7,735 nt of DNA from Pseudomonadota bacterium (GCA_016522385.1 JAEKFU010000593.1:1-7735), one strand, 5' to 3'; shown: positions 1 through 7,042, counted from the first letter of the stretch. Notes: generated by a model from the letters alone, not told the origin. Translations and numbers: made by a program.

Positions 1-538
1 TCTCCACCACGAGCGGCCTGGACGGTCTGCCCACCAGCGCACGCAGAACAGGAAAAAAGTACGAAGCGCGCCCGAGAAAGCGTGGATTTGCTGTCGTGAA
101 ATGACGCACGGCCTCCGCATCGTAGCCGACACTCACGAGGGAGAGGAACACCTCACCGTTCACCTCACCGACAGGGATGTGTTCAACGGAGCCGGCTTGA
201 AGGGTCCGCGCGAGCGCAAATGGCGCGAAGGAATATCCGAGCTCATTGGCAAAGACATTGCCCGTTCCGGTCGGAATTACGCCAAGGGGGGTCGCACCGC
301 CGACAAGCCCCGCGGCGACATAGTGGATCATGCGTTCTCCGCCCGCGCCCACGATGGCATCGAAAGCTCCCGATTGCGTTGCTTCCCTGGCCAGGCGTGC
401 GCCGTCCTCGCGTCTCTCGACCGACACGCTTTCGACGTGAGAGCCGGAGTCACGGAGGCTCTCCAGCGTTGTGTTGAATACATAACGTCCATACCTACTG
501 GCGCGAGGGTCACGGATGATGAAAAAGCGAGTGCGCAT
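1..538 (-). CDS. Diacylglycerol kinase-like lipid kinase, N-terminal part (cut by left window edge)
   Basis: An open frame of 179 codons without a stop runs leftward from an ATG at 538-536 and leaves the window. An in-frame TAA at 544-542 sits just upstream, so 538 is the first possible ATG. No clear Shine-Dalgarno is visible. The protein begins MRTRFFIIRDPRASR, as lipid and diacylglycerol kinases of the DAGK catalytic family begin. It then has an AIVGAGGERMIHYVAAGL segment (about residues 61-78) and a strong PLGVIPTGTGNVFANELG nucleotide-binding segment (about 84-101), followed by SLVSVGYDAEAV (about 133-144). Family members phosphorylate diacylglycerol or related lipids with ATP at the inner membrane face. 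The usual GGDGT motif reads GGERM here, so activity or substrate may differ. The family call is firm, the substrate unknown, and the C-terminal half is not visible. Confidence 0.85.
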   Translation of the reverse strand, partial: MRTRFFIIRDPRASRYGRYVFNTTLESLRDSGSHVESVSVERREDGARLAREATQSGAFDAIVGAGGERMIHYVAAGLVGGATPLGVIPTGTGNVFANELGYSFAPFALARTLQAGSVEHIPVGEVNGEVFLSLVSVGYDAEAVRHFTTANPRFLGRASYFFPVLRALVGRPSRPLVVE

Positions 539-1230
539 TGCTTAGTTGCCTGGACGGTTGGCCGGTTTAGAGGAGGCACCGGCACATTTGCTTGGACATA
601 TTAGGCGGCGGTTTTGCGATGCAGCAAGCGGTGCTGTTCGATCGTAAGTCGTTTGATCCATTCTCGTTCCGCCAAGATGATCTGGCCACATCCAAGCGTG
701 CTAGGATAAAAGAGCGGGGTCGGGATTCCGATCTCTTTCTGACTTAAATGAGCTTGGATGAGTACGAAACATTGAAAGCCACCAATGGCCGCTCTGGGTC
801 GACAACGCTCATGACAGCCTGATGACTTCGAGGTCCGTTATCAGGGGTTGAACAGACGAAATCGCTGCAAGAAGGGACAACGAATTTCGAATGTCGGCTA
901 TTGGGTGAACAACGGACTCTAATGATCTGCATGCCGTTCTTCCGAGAAGTGCCATTAGCTGCCGTTCGGGACATTGGAACTGGCGACACCTTGCGCGATC
1001 ATCGTCGTCAATGGGGCCCCTCGTGTTTAGCCAAGAAACGATGCAAATGGCGTACTTTGGCCAACGGCAACTTTCGGGCATTTGTGTCCATGGGAAGGCG
1101 CTGTTACAATTGAGTGCCATGCGAACAATAGGGCCCCGCGCCAGAAGATACTGGTGGATCGTCGGACCGAGACATGCACAGATGATGGCGCTGACCAGCA
1201 CCGCAACCCGGATACTCAACAGACCCTAGC
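539..1230. other. Intergenic stretch of about 690 bp with no recognised gene
   Basis: This gap separates the divergently transcribed lipid kinase (minus) and the DUF1445 gene (plus), so promoters for both must lie here or close by. I saw no convincing -35/-10 pair. Base composition is lower in GC than the flanking genes. A minus-strand frame of 136 codons (809-1219, TTG start) is open, but its product has no family I recognise and looks like chance. A second minus-strand frame ends in TAA at 603-601 with the plausible-looking tail IKRLTIEQHRLLHRKTAA and can be read up to about 840, but has no ATG start. Both could be debris of an inactivated gene, or nothing. Self-complementary GGGCCC-containing runs occur near 1013-1020 and 1131-1137. 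No tRNA or strong hairpin terminator was seen. Confidence 0.6.
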
Positions 1231-2049
1231 ATGAGCAAATCATTGCAAACTGAAACACCTAACCCAATGATGCGGATCGATGACCCTCGGGAAGCGCGGG
1301 CGATCATTCGACGCGGTGAGTATGCGGGTCATACGGCGGCAGTCGCGCGCGACTTTGTCCAAGGAAACCTTTGCATTCTGCCGCGGGACTATGCCATGGA
1401 ATTCGCCGCATTCTGCCAACGGAATCCCAAACCCTGCCCGGTTATCGGCATGGGCACCCCTGGCGACCCGAAACTTCCCGGCTTGGGCGATATCGACGTT
1501 CGCACTGATGTTCCGCGATACTGCGTCTTTCGCGACGGTGAACTTGTCGACGAACCGAGCGACATCATGGGCTATTGGGCCGAGGACCTTGTCACAACTG
1601 TTCTCGGCTGCTCATTCTCATTCGAACTGCCCTTACTGGCAGAAGGCATCATGCTTCAGCATATCGAGCGCGACACAGTCGTACCGATGTATCACACCTC
1701 GATCGCCTGCACGCCGTCCGGCAGGTTTTCAGGCAACATGGTCGTCTCGATGCGCCCGCTGTCACCAGCCGATGCCATCCGCGCCATTCAGATCACCAGC
1801 CGGTTCCCCGGCGTGCATGGTGCACCGGTGCATATCGGACGGCCGGACCTCATCGGCATCGCAGATCTGATGAAACCCGACTTCGGCGACCCGCCGGCAA
1901 TCGGCAACGATCAGATCCCGGTGTTTTGGGGCTGCGGCGTGACACCCCAGGTGGCGGTTAAAAAGGCGCGGCCGCCCATTTGCATTACCCACAAGCCGGG
2001 ATCGATGCTCATCACCAGCATAAAAAACGCAGATCTGGCATCTTTCTAG
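1231..2049 (+). CDS. DUF1445 / YcsI family protein (D-glutamate cyclase-like, 'putative hydro-lyase')
   Basis: A complete 272-residue protein of the DUF1445 family; its bacterial members are about 260-270 residues long. Family hallmarks appear in order: QGNLCILPRDYAMEF (44-58), FCQRNPKPCPV (61-71), RTDVPRY (91-97), GCSFSFE (126-132), SMRP (163-166), ITSRFPGVHGAPVHIG (178-193), FWGCGVTPQ (232-240) and ITHKPGSMLITS (252-263). The mitochondrial vertebrate relative DGLUCY is known to cyclise D-glutamate to 5-oxo-D-proline. Most bacterial members are untested and carry the label 'putative hydro-lyase'. No signal peptide is visible, so the enzyme is probably cytoplasmic. Start: ATG at 1231 is used, but neither it nor the in-frame ATGs at 1267 and 1270 has a clear ribosome site, and the first 12 residues are unlike family core sequence. 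It ends 22 bp from the convergent livF stop. The family is certain; the reaction here is inferred. Confidence 0.9.
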   Translation: MSKSLQTETPNPMMRIDDPREARAIIRRGEYAGHTAAVARDFVQGNLCILPRDYAMEFAAFCQRNPKPCPVIGMGTPGDPKLPGLGDIDVRTDVPRYCVFRDGELVDEPSDIMGYWAEDLVTTVLGCSFSFELPLLAEGIMLQHIERDTVVPMYHTSIACTPSGRFSGNMVVSMRPLSPADAIRAIQITSRFPGVHGAPVHIGRPDLIGIADLMKPDFGDPPAIGNDQIPVFWGCGVTPQVAVKKARPPICITHKPGSMLITSIKNADLASF

Positions 2050-2071
2050 AACGTGTCTTTCGAAAAGCCTG

Positions 2072-2779
2072 CTATTCGCCCAGGAAGACCTTGCGCACAG
2101 TCTTGTCGTTGACAAGGCTTTTCGATTCACCAGCCACGGCCAACCGGCCGCTTTCCAACACATAGCCGCGATCAGCCATGGAAAGGGCCAGCCGGACATT
2201 CTGCTCGATAAACAATATGGCGATACCGGTCTTGCGGATGTTCTCGAATATGTCCTTCATCTGCTCAACGATCTGCGGTGCAAGGCCGAGAAACGGCTCG
2301 TCCACCATCAACAGCCGCGGCATGGCCATGAGCCCGCGGGCCAGGGCAAGCATCTGCTGCTCTCCGCCTGACAGGGAATTCGCCAGTTGATTGGCGCGGT
2401 CGCGCAGAATGGGAAACATGCTGGCGACCTTTGCAATTGTCGCATCCCGCTTGCTGCGGGCTTCGCGATGCCATGCGCCAAGTAGCAGGTTCTGCTGCAC
2501 GGTCAGGTGAGGAAACACCCGGCGGCGTTCCAGCACATGCGCAATGCCGAGGCCGGCGCGATGGTGTGTCGGCCGGCCGATGATGCTGGCGCCGGAAACC
2601 AGGATGTCGCCGCGCATCACCGGCACCAGCCCGCTGATGGTGTTGAGTACCGTGCTCTTGCCCGACCCGTTCGGCCCGAGCAAGGTTACGACTTCTCCTT
2701 CATCGACGTTGAGCGAGACACCCCATACAACCTGATAGTCGCCATAGGCCACTTCGAGATTTTTCAATTCAAGCAGCAT
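2072..2779 (-). CDS. livF: Branched-chain/hydrophobic amino-acid ABC importer, ATPase LivF
   Basis: A 235-residue ABC ATPase, the usual LivF length, which would hydrolyse ATP on the inner membrane face together with LivG. It shows Walker A GPNGSGKST (35-43), the signature LSGGEQQ (136-142), Walker B RLLMVDE (155-161) and IEQN (191-194). The last has Gln where many ABC ATPases have the switch His, which is normal for LivF. The Q-loop region reads VLERRRVF (82-89), whereas E. coli LivF has VPEGRRVF. The frame is open further upstream to 2848, but ATG at 2779 is chosen because the protein then begins MLLELKNLEV as in the family, and GGGAAG lies just upstream. This start overlaps the livG end by 11 bp, indicating translational coupling. 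It is the last gene of the four-gene operon. Substrate specificity cannot be read from this subunit. Confidence 0.93.
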   Translation of the reverse strand: MLLELKNLEVAYGDYQVVWGVSLNVDEGEVVTLLGPNGSGKSTVLNTISGLVPVMRGDILVSGASIIGRPTHHRAGLGIAHVLERRRVFPHLTVQQNLLLGAWHREARSKRDATIAKVASMFPILRDRANQLANSLSGGEQQMLALARGLMAMPRLLMVDEPFLGLAPQIVEQMKDIFENIRKTGIAILFIEQNVRLALSMADRGYVLESGRLAVAGESKSLVNDKTVRKVFLGE

Positions 2780-3494
2780 CGGCGCTTCCCAGATAGGCAT
2801 CGACGACGTGGGGGTCGCTACGCACCGCATCCGGCAGGCCGAAGGCAATGCGCTTGCCGAACTGCAGCGCGAGGATGCGGTCGGAAACCTCCATAACGAC
2901 CTGCATGTTGTGCTCGATCGTCAGGATGGTGATGCCGCGGCCGCGCAATGCCTGTACCAGATCTATGAGACCGGGGATGGTCTTTTGATCGACACCGCCG
3001 GTAACCTCATCCAGTAACAGCAAACGCGGACCGGTGGCCAATGCCCGCGCCAGCTCCAGCCGTTTGCGCTGACCGGTGCTGAGCTCGCGCGCAAAGCTGT
3101 GGCGTTTTGCCAGCAGGTCGACGAATGCGATCGCCTCGAGCGCTTGGTCCCGCGCCTCGCGGATGTTGGACGTGCGGGCCAATGCGCCAACCATGACGTT
3201 CTCGATCAGTGTCAAATCCGGGAAAGGTTTCAACTTCTGAAATGTGCGGCCTACTCCCATGCGGCTGATGCGGTCGGGCCGCATGCCGGTGATGGTGTGG
3301 CCATTCAGAACGACAGTACCGGAATCGGGTTCTTGGTAGCCCGTCAACAGATCGAAGAGGGTCGACTTTCCCGCTCCGTTGGGGCCGATGATGCCGAGTA
3401 TCTCGCCCTTACGGGCATCGAAAGAAATGTCCTCATTTGCTTTCACGCCGCCAAACCGTTTGGACAAGCCGACGACCTTCAGCAGCTCCGTCAT
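2769..3494 (-). CDS. livG: Branched-chain/hydrophobic amino-acid ABC importer, ATPase LivG
   Basis: A 241-residue ABC ATPase of LivG type, partner of LivF. It carries Walker A GPNGAGKST (37-45), the Q-loop Gln in RTFQ (83-86), the signature LSTGQRKRLELARAL (138-152), Walker B LLLLDE (158-163) and the switch His in IEHN (193-196). The signature departs from LSGGQ, as is common for LivG. After the catalytic Glu the sequence is VTGGVD, where the family mostly has PxxGL; this is an odd but conservative-looking change. The start ATG at 3494 overlaps the livM stop in an ATGA (4 bp) and is preceded by GGTGGA about 8 nt upstream, so the start is well supported. Its end overlaps livF by 11 bp. LivG and LivF together power transport through LivH and LivM. 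Confidence 0.93.
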   Translation of the reverse strand: MTELLKVVGLSKRFGGVKANEDISFDARKGEILGIIGPNGAGKSTLFDLLTGYQEPDSGTVVLNGHTITGMRPDRISRMGVGRTFQKLKPFPDLTLIENVMVGALARTSNIREARDQALEAIAFVDLLAKRHSFARELSTGQRKRLELARALATGPRLLLLDEVTGGVDQKTIPGLIDLVQALRGRGITILTIEHNMQVVMEVSDRILALQFGKRIAFGLPDAVRSDPHVVDAYLGSADAA

Positions 3495-4519
3495 AGCGTA
3501 TCCACCCGGCGCCTGAGCCTTTCCGTCACCAGGCTGAGCAGCCCGCGCGGCTGATAAATGCAGATCAGCAGAATGAGGATGCCATAAATGATGAGATCAA
3601 CAGTACCGCCAGTGCCGCCGAACCAGGTGCGGGTGAATTCGGACAGCGGTATGAGGATCGCTGCACCAAGTGCCGGCCCCCACAAGGTGCCGGTGCCGCC
3701 GAGCACGACCATCAGAAGCGCAAGGACCGAAAGTTCTAGATTGAAGACGCGGTCGGGATCGATCACCAGGACATATTGCGCAAAGAAGGTGCCGGCCGCC
3801 GACATCATGGCGCCAGAAATCATGAATGCGACGACCTTGTGCCAGGCAACATCGATGCCAAGGCTGGCAGCAGCCTCCGGCTCATCGCGCACCGCCAGCA
3901 GACGCATACCGAGCCGCGTCCGCTGCAAGAACCACACGACGGCAAATGACAATGTGCAAAACAACAGGCTGAGATAGTAATATGGCAACTTGGTGCCGTG
4001 GAACTGAAACGCGAGCCACGGGTTGTTTCTTTCAATCGGCATCCAGATGCCTGAGGCCGCGCCGACCCATTCCCAGCGCTGGAAGATGATTTGAGCGCTG
4101 ATGCCGATCAGCAGCGTGGCAATGGCGAAATAGTGACCGCGCAGACGCAAGGTCGGGATGCCGATGGCGGCGGCCACCAATGCTGAAATCGACATCCCGG
4201 CGACAAGCCCAACCCAAGGTGTCACCCCCAGTTTCACATAGAGAACGGCGCTGGCATAGGCGCCCAGTCCAAAGAACAAGGAATGTCCAAGACTGATCTG
4301 CCCTGACATGCCGGCGATCACGTTCCAGGATTGGGCCATGATTGCGTGCAGGAATATCATGATCATCAGATGGTGGGAAAAAGTGCCGGTAAAGACGAGT
4401 GGGTATGCAAGCAGTGCCACCGCAAGAGCGACACCGGCGATCCTGAAGAGCGGTGGCGATGCAGGCCATACCGGCTCGCTAAGGGCCTCGCTGAGCGCAG
4501 TTTGCCGTGCATCCGCCAT
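3491..4519 (-). CDS. livM: Branched-chain/hydrophobic amino-acid ABC importer, permease LivM
   Basis: A 342-residue, highly hydrophobic inner-membrane permease of the LivM branch. Recognisable blocks are GQISLGHSLFFGLGAYAS (73-90), LRLRGHYFAIATL (124-136), the cytoplasmic coupling loop with RDEPEAAASLGID (211-223), and VVLGGTGTLWGPALGA (271-286). The C-terminus carries the usual basic tail after IYQPRGLL. Several membrane segments can be seen, starting at about residues 27-44 and 49-64. The frame is open up to 4588, but ATG at 4519 is chosen because it is preceded by GGAAGGT about 9-10 nt upstream, lies 4 bp after the livH stop, and removes a 23-residue non-hydrophobic extension untypical of the family. 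It overlaps livG by 4 bp. With LivH it forms the transmembrane channel of the importer. Confidence 0.92.
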   Translation of the reverse strand: MADARQTALSEALSEPVWPASPPLFRIAGVALAVALLAYPLVFTGTFSHHLMIMIFLHAIMAQSWNVIAGMSGQISLGHSLFFGLGAYASAVLYVKLGVTPWVGLVAGMSISALVAAAIGIPTLRLRGHYFAIATLLIGISAQIIFQRWEWVGAASGIWMPIERNNPWLAFQFHGTKLPYYYLSLLFCTLSFAVVWFLQRTRLGMRLLAVRDEPEAAASLGIDVAWHKVVAFMISGAMMSAAGTFFAQYVLVIDPDRVFNLELSVLALLMVVLGGTGTLWGPALGAAILIPLSEFTRTWFGGTGGTVDLIIYGILILLICIYQPRGLLSLVTERLRRRVDTL

Positions 4520-4523
4520 GCAA

Positions 4524-5390
4524 TCAGTACCTTCCAAACAGGCCGGTCGGTCGGATGAGCACGACGGCAAAATAAAGGCCGAACACAATCAGCGACTTGT
4601 AGGACGGACTAATCAGGACACCGCCCAGTGACTCCACCAGGCCGATTGAAATTCCGGCGGCCAGGCTGCCCATGATGCTGCCAAAGCCACCCAGTGCCAC
4701 GGCAACGAAGGCCAAAAGCGCAAAATTGATGCCGACGTCAGGAAAGACAAAATAGAAGGCCGACAGCATTGAGCCAGCCACGGCAACGCACGCCAGGCCG
4801 ATTGCCCAGCCCAAGGCAAACATCCGGTCCGTCGGAATGCCCATGACAGCGGCCGCCTCTCGGTCTTGTGCCGTGGCCTGCAGCGCCAGGCCAGTTTCCG
4901 TACGGCTGACAAACAGCCACAGACCAATGAAGGCGGTCAGACAAACCAACCCTGCAACAAGTTGCGGCTGGCCGATGAATATGCCGCCGATTTCAATGCG
5001 CCCTGCAACCAGCGGGTCCTGGATTGTGCGGAAATCGGGCGTCCATAGAAACTGCGCCAGCGAGCGTATGGCGATTGCCAGTCCGAAGGTAGCGCAAATC
5101 TGCGCCAGCATCGGCGCCTTAAGGATATGGCGAACAATTCCATAGTGGGTGGCGAAGCCGCAGATCGCCAGGGCCGCTGCCACCAATGGAATCGACAGGA
5201 GCGGGTCCAGCCCGACGAGCACCCACAGCCAGAACGAGAAGAACATGGACAGCATCAGGAATTCGCCATGAGCGAAATTCACGATTTCCATGAGGCCGAA
5301 TATCAGGCTCAGACCCACCGCCACCAAGGCGTAGATCAGTCCCATAAGAAGACCGCTGACAATTGCTTGGATGATGACGTCTGAAGACAT
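4524..5390 (-). CDS. livH: Branched-chain/hydrophobic amino-acid ABC importer, permease LivH
   Basis: A 288-residue inner-membrane permease of LivH type, the first gene of the minus-strand operon. It begins with a hydrophobic segment GLLMGLIYALVAVGLSLIFG (13-32) running into the family block GLMEIVNFAHGEFLML (32-47). It also has the coupling loop with AQDREAAAVMGIPTDR (164-179) and VALGGFGSIMGSLAAG (231-246). The C-terminus ends IRPTGLFGRY, typical of the family. The start is placed at ATG 5390 (MSSDVII), since family members begin shortly before the first membrane helix. An upstream in-frame ATG at 5426 would add 12 residues and would reduce the gap to the divergent binding-protein gene. Neither start has a strong Shine-Dalgarno, so the start is less certain than the family. 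Its stop lies 4 bp before the livM start. Confidence 0.92.
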   Translation of the reverse strand: MSSDVIIQAIVSGLLMGLIYALVAVGLSLIFGLMEIVNFAHGEFLMLSMFFSFWLWVLVGLDPLLSIPLVAAALAICGFATHYGIVRHILKAPMLAQICATFGLAIAIRSLAQFLWTPDFRTIQDPLVAGRIEIGGIFIGQPQLVAGLVCLTAFIGLWLFVSRTETGLALQATAQDREAAAVMGIPTDRMFALGWAIGLACVAVAGSMLSAFYFVFPDVGINFALLAFVAVALGGFGSIMGSLAAGISIGLVESLGGVLISPSYKSLIVFGLYFAVVLIRPTGLFGRY

Positions 5391-5482
5391 ACAAATGTCG
5401 GGCTGAGGTAACAGTTTGACACACATTAGTGGATCGGGTGATCATAAGCGATGGAAAATATCGATATGCGGGAGGAGAACTG
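5391..5482. promoter_or_regulatory. Divergent promoter region between livH and the binding-protein gene
   Basis: These 92 bp must hold the promoters and any operator for both the minus-strand livHMGF operon and the plus-strand binding-protein gene. A perfect TTGACA lies on the plus strand at 5416-5421, but no good -10 follows at 16-18 bp. CATAAG at 5443-5448 is four of six matches, but its 21-bp spacing is too long. On the minus strand TATGAT (plus 5446-5441) is a fair -10 without a clear -35. A perfect 10-bp palindrome ATATCGATAT lies at 5458-5467, just before the binding-protein ribosome site, and could bind a regulator or be chance. The region's role is sound; the individual elements are weak. 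Confidence 0.5.
5471..5477 (+). promoter_or_regulatory. Strong ribosome binding site that fixes the binding-protein start
   Basis: GGAGGAG ends 5 nt before the ATG at 5483. It decides between that start and an in-frame ATG at 5429. The later start also puts a signal peptide exactly at the N-terminus. Confidence 0.85.
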
Positions 5483-6751
5483 ATGTACAAGCGAGTTCTA
5501 GGTTTGGCTGTGGCAGCCTGGCTTACAGGCGTTACGAGCGCAACGGTGGCCTTGGCCGAGGAAGTGGTCATCGGCGTGCTCTACCCTCTAAGCGGGCCGG
5601 TTGCCCAAGTGGGTAAGGATGCGGTTTCCGCGGTCAATACGGCGGTTCAGATCATCAATGAGGAACACGATCTGGATATGCCGCTGGCCAAGGGCGCCGG
5701 ACTGACCGGCCTCGCCGGCGCCAAGATCCGTGTCGTTGTCGGCGATCATCAGGGCAAGCCCGATGTCGGACAGGGTGAAGCCGAGCGGATGGTCAATCAG
5801 GAAAAGGTGCACGCCATGTTCGGCGCGTACTATTCCTCGGTGACCGCCGCTGCCAGCCAGGTCACCGAGCGAGCCGGCATTCCCTGGGTCAACGGCGAGT
5901 CTACGTCGCCAAAGCTTACCACGCGGGGCTTCAAATACTTTTTTCGCGTGACACCGCATGACGGCGAATTCACCCAGTTAATGTTCGAGTTTGCCGATGA
6001 TTTCCAGAAAAAGATGGGACAAAAGCTCGGCAGCGTCGCGATCATGCACGAGGACACCCTGTGGGGTGCTGATAGCGGCCGCGTCCAGAACGAGATGGCA
6101 ACGGCAAAAGGCTACAGGGTGCTTGAGAAGATCGCGTATCGGGCAAAGACCACGTCGCTGACCTCCGAAGTGCAGCGGCTGAAGTCGGCTGATGCCGATA
6201 TGTTCCTGCCGTCATCCTACACCTCAGATGCCGTGCTGTTCCTGCGCACAGCCAAGGAGCTGGATTTCAATCCGAAACTGCTGGTGGCGCAGAATGCCGG
6301 CTATACCGATCCGAGCTTTCTGGAATCCATGGGCAAGGACGCCGAAGGTGTGATCACGCGTTCACCCTTCAACACCGACCTTGCCAAGCGGATCCCGCTG
6401 ATCGGGAAGGTCAATGAGCTGTTTAAGAAGAACTCGGGCGGCCGCGACCTTTCCGATGTGCCGGCACGGGCCTTTACCGGTTTCATCGCGCTTGCAGAGG
6501 CGATCAATCGGGCAGGTTCGACCGACCCGGAAAAGATCCGCCAGGCACTGACGGAGACGAACATTCCGGCAAACCAGCTCATCGTTCCCTATAAAGGGAT
6601 CAAATTCGGCGCTGACGGTCAGAACGAGCTCACGCGCGGAATTCTGATGCAGGTTCAAAACGGCAAGTACTGCACGGTCTACCCGTTTGAATTTGCGGCG
6701 TGTGAGTTGAAATATCCGATGCCGACCTGGGCCGAGAAAGCCAAAATGTAA
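5483..6751 (+). CDS. Periplasmic substrate-binding protein of the Liv-type ABC importer
   Basis: A 422-residue secreted binding protein of the Peripla_BP_6 (Leu/Ile/Val-binding) family. Residues 1-25 form a signal peptide: MYKR, a hydrophobic core, then TVALA before EE, with cleavage likely after Ala25. There is no lipobox Cys, so it should be freely periplasmic. The mature part opens with VVIGVLYPLSGPVAQVG, the family's first strand and ligand loop. It continues with FGAYYSSVTAAASQVTERAGIPWVN and IMHEDTLWGADSG, the inter-lobe segments. Two Cys near the end (397 and 407) could form a disulfide. The strong GGAGGAG upstream and the signal peptide fix the start at 5483. It captures the ligand and delivers it to LivHMGF, encoded divergently next door, and is probably expressed to higher level because it has its own promoter and terminator. 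The ligand cannot be named: HAAT binding proteins take amino acids, amides, urea or aromatic acids. Confidence 0.92.
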   Translation: MYKRVLGLAVAAWLTGVTSATVALAEEVVIGVLYPLSGPVAQVGKDAVSAVNTAVQIINEEHDLDMPLAKGAGLTGLAGAKIRVVVGDHQGKPDVGQGEAERMVNQEKVHAMFGAYYSSVTAAASQVTERAGIPWVNGESTSPKLTTRGFKYFFRVTPHDGEFTQLMFEFADDFQKKMGQKLGSVAIMHEDTLWGADSGRVQNEMATAKGYRVLEKIAYRAKTTSLTSEVQRLKSADADMFLPSSYTSDAVLFLRTAKELDFNPKLLVAQNAGYTDPSFLESMGKDAEGVITRSPFNTDLAKRIPLIGKVNELFKKNSGGRDLSDVPARAFTGFIALAEAINRAGSTDPEKIRQALTETNIPANQLIVPYKGIKFGADGQNELTRGILMQVQNGKYCTVYPFEFAACELKYPMPTWAEKAKM

Positions 6752-6791
6752 AAACCGGATTGCACTAGGGTCTGCTGAATATCAGGGTTGG

Positions 6792-6828
6792 AACGCCGGT
6801 CCGCGATCCAAGTGGGCCGGCGTTTCTT
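6792..6828 (+). terminator. Rho-independent terminator after the binding-protein gene
   Basis: AACGCCGGTCC (6792-6802) pairs with GGGCCGGCGTT (6814-6824) in an 11-bp GC-rich stem with one G-U pair and an 11-nt loop. The stem is followed by TCTT. It starts 40 bp after the stop codon at 6751. The tail is short on T, so efficiency may be moderate. Confidence 0.75.
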
Positions 6829-7042
6829 GCTGTGCAATGACATCCGGCTGGATACGACGTGCATGGCAAGCAAGCAATTCAGCACCCTCCCCCGGCTGCG
6901 AGGATGGAGCATAACTAGAGCGCTTCTTTCTCATGTGGAATCATTTTACCGCGTTTCTGCGTCTGCTGGCTAGGCATGCTTCGCGCCTTGGTCTGGTTGA
7001 CCACAAGCGGAGCATAACGACGTCCAGCGGGCGCAACAGGCG
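6829..7042. other. Intergenic stretch with no recognised gene
   Basis: These 214 bp lie between the terminator and the end of the P-type ATPase gene. I see no credible coding frame: a 61-codon plus-strand frame across 6788-6973 reads through the terminator and matches nothing known to me. The 10-mer GGAGCATAAC occurs twice (6906-6915 and 7009-7018). A segment starting CTAGAGCGCTTC at about 6915 resembles the kind of short intergenic repeat common in rhizobial genomes, but I cannot show that it recurs. The stretch is lower in GC than the ATPase gene to the right. Confidence 0.5.

Noticed and set aside
101..604. Plus-strand open frame of 167 codons
   Set aside because: It lies antisense over the lipid kinase, whose minus-strand frame has clear family motifs; the plus-strand product matches nothing known to me.
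601..840. Minus-strand frame ending IKRLTIEQHRLLHRKTAA, considered as a transposase or restriction-subunit remnant
   Set aside because: The tail looks protein-like, but no family could be named and no start codon was found, so it cannot be supported as a gene or pseudogene.
809..1219. Minus-strand open frame of 136 codons with TTG start
   Set aside because: No recognised family, no ribosome site, and a Cys/Arg/Ser-rich composition typical of chance frames; it is kept only as part of the unexplained gap.
1280..1870. Plus-strand frame of 196 codons inside the DUF1445 gene
   Set aside because: It overlaps the DUF1445 gene in another frame and has no motifs; it is a shadow.
2050..2071. Possible shared terminator between the convergent DUF1445 and livF genes
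   Set aside because: Only a short CTTTCGAAAAG near-palindrome is present, too small for a stable hairpin.
2780..2848. N-terminal extension of LivF to 2848
   Set aside because: It would run further into livG, and the extra 23 residues are unlike the family; the ATG at 2779 has a Shine-Dalgarno and the family's own beginning.
3588..3977. Plus-strand frame of 129 codons opposite livM
   Set aside because: Antisense shadow of a well supported permease gene.
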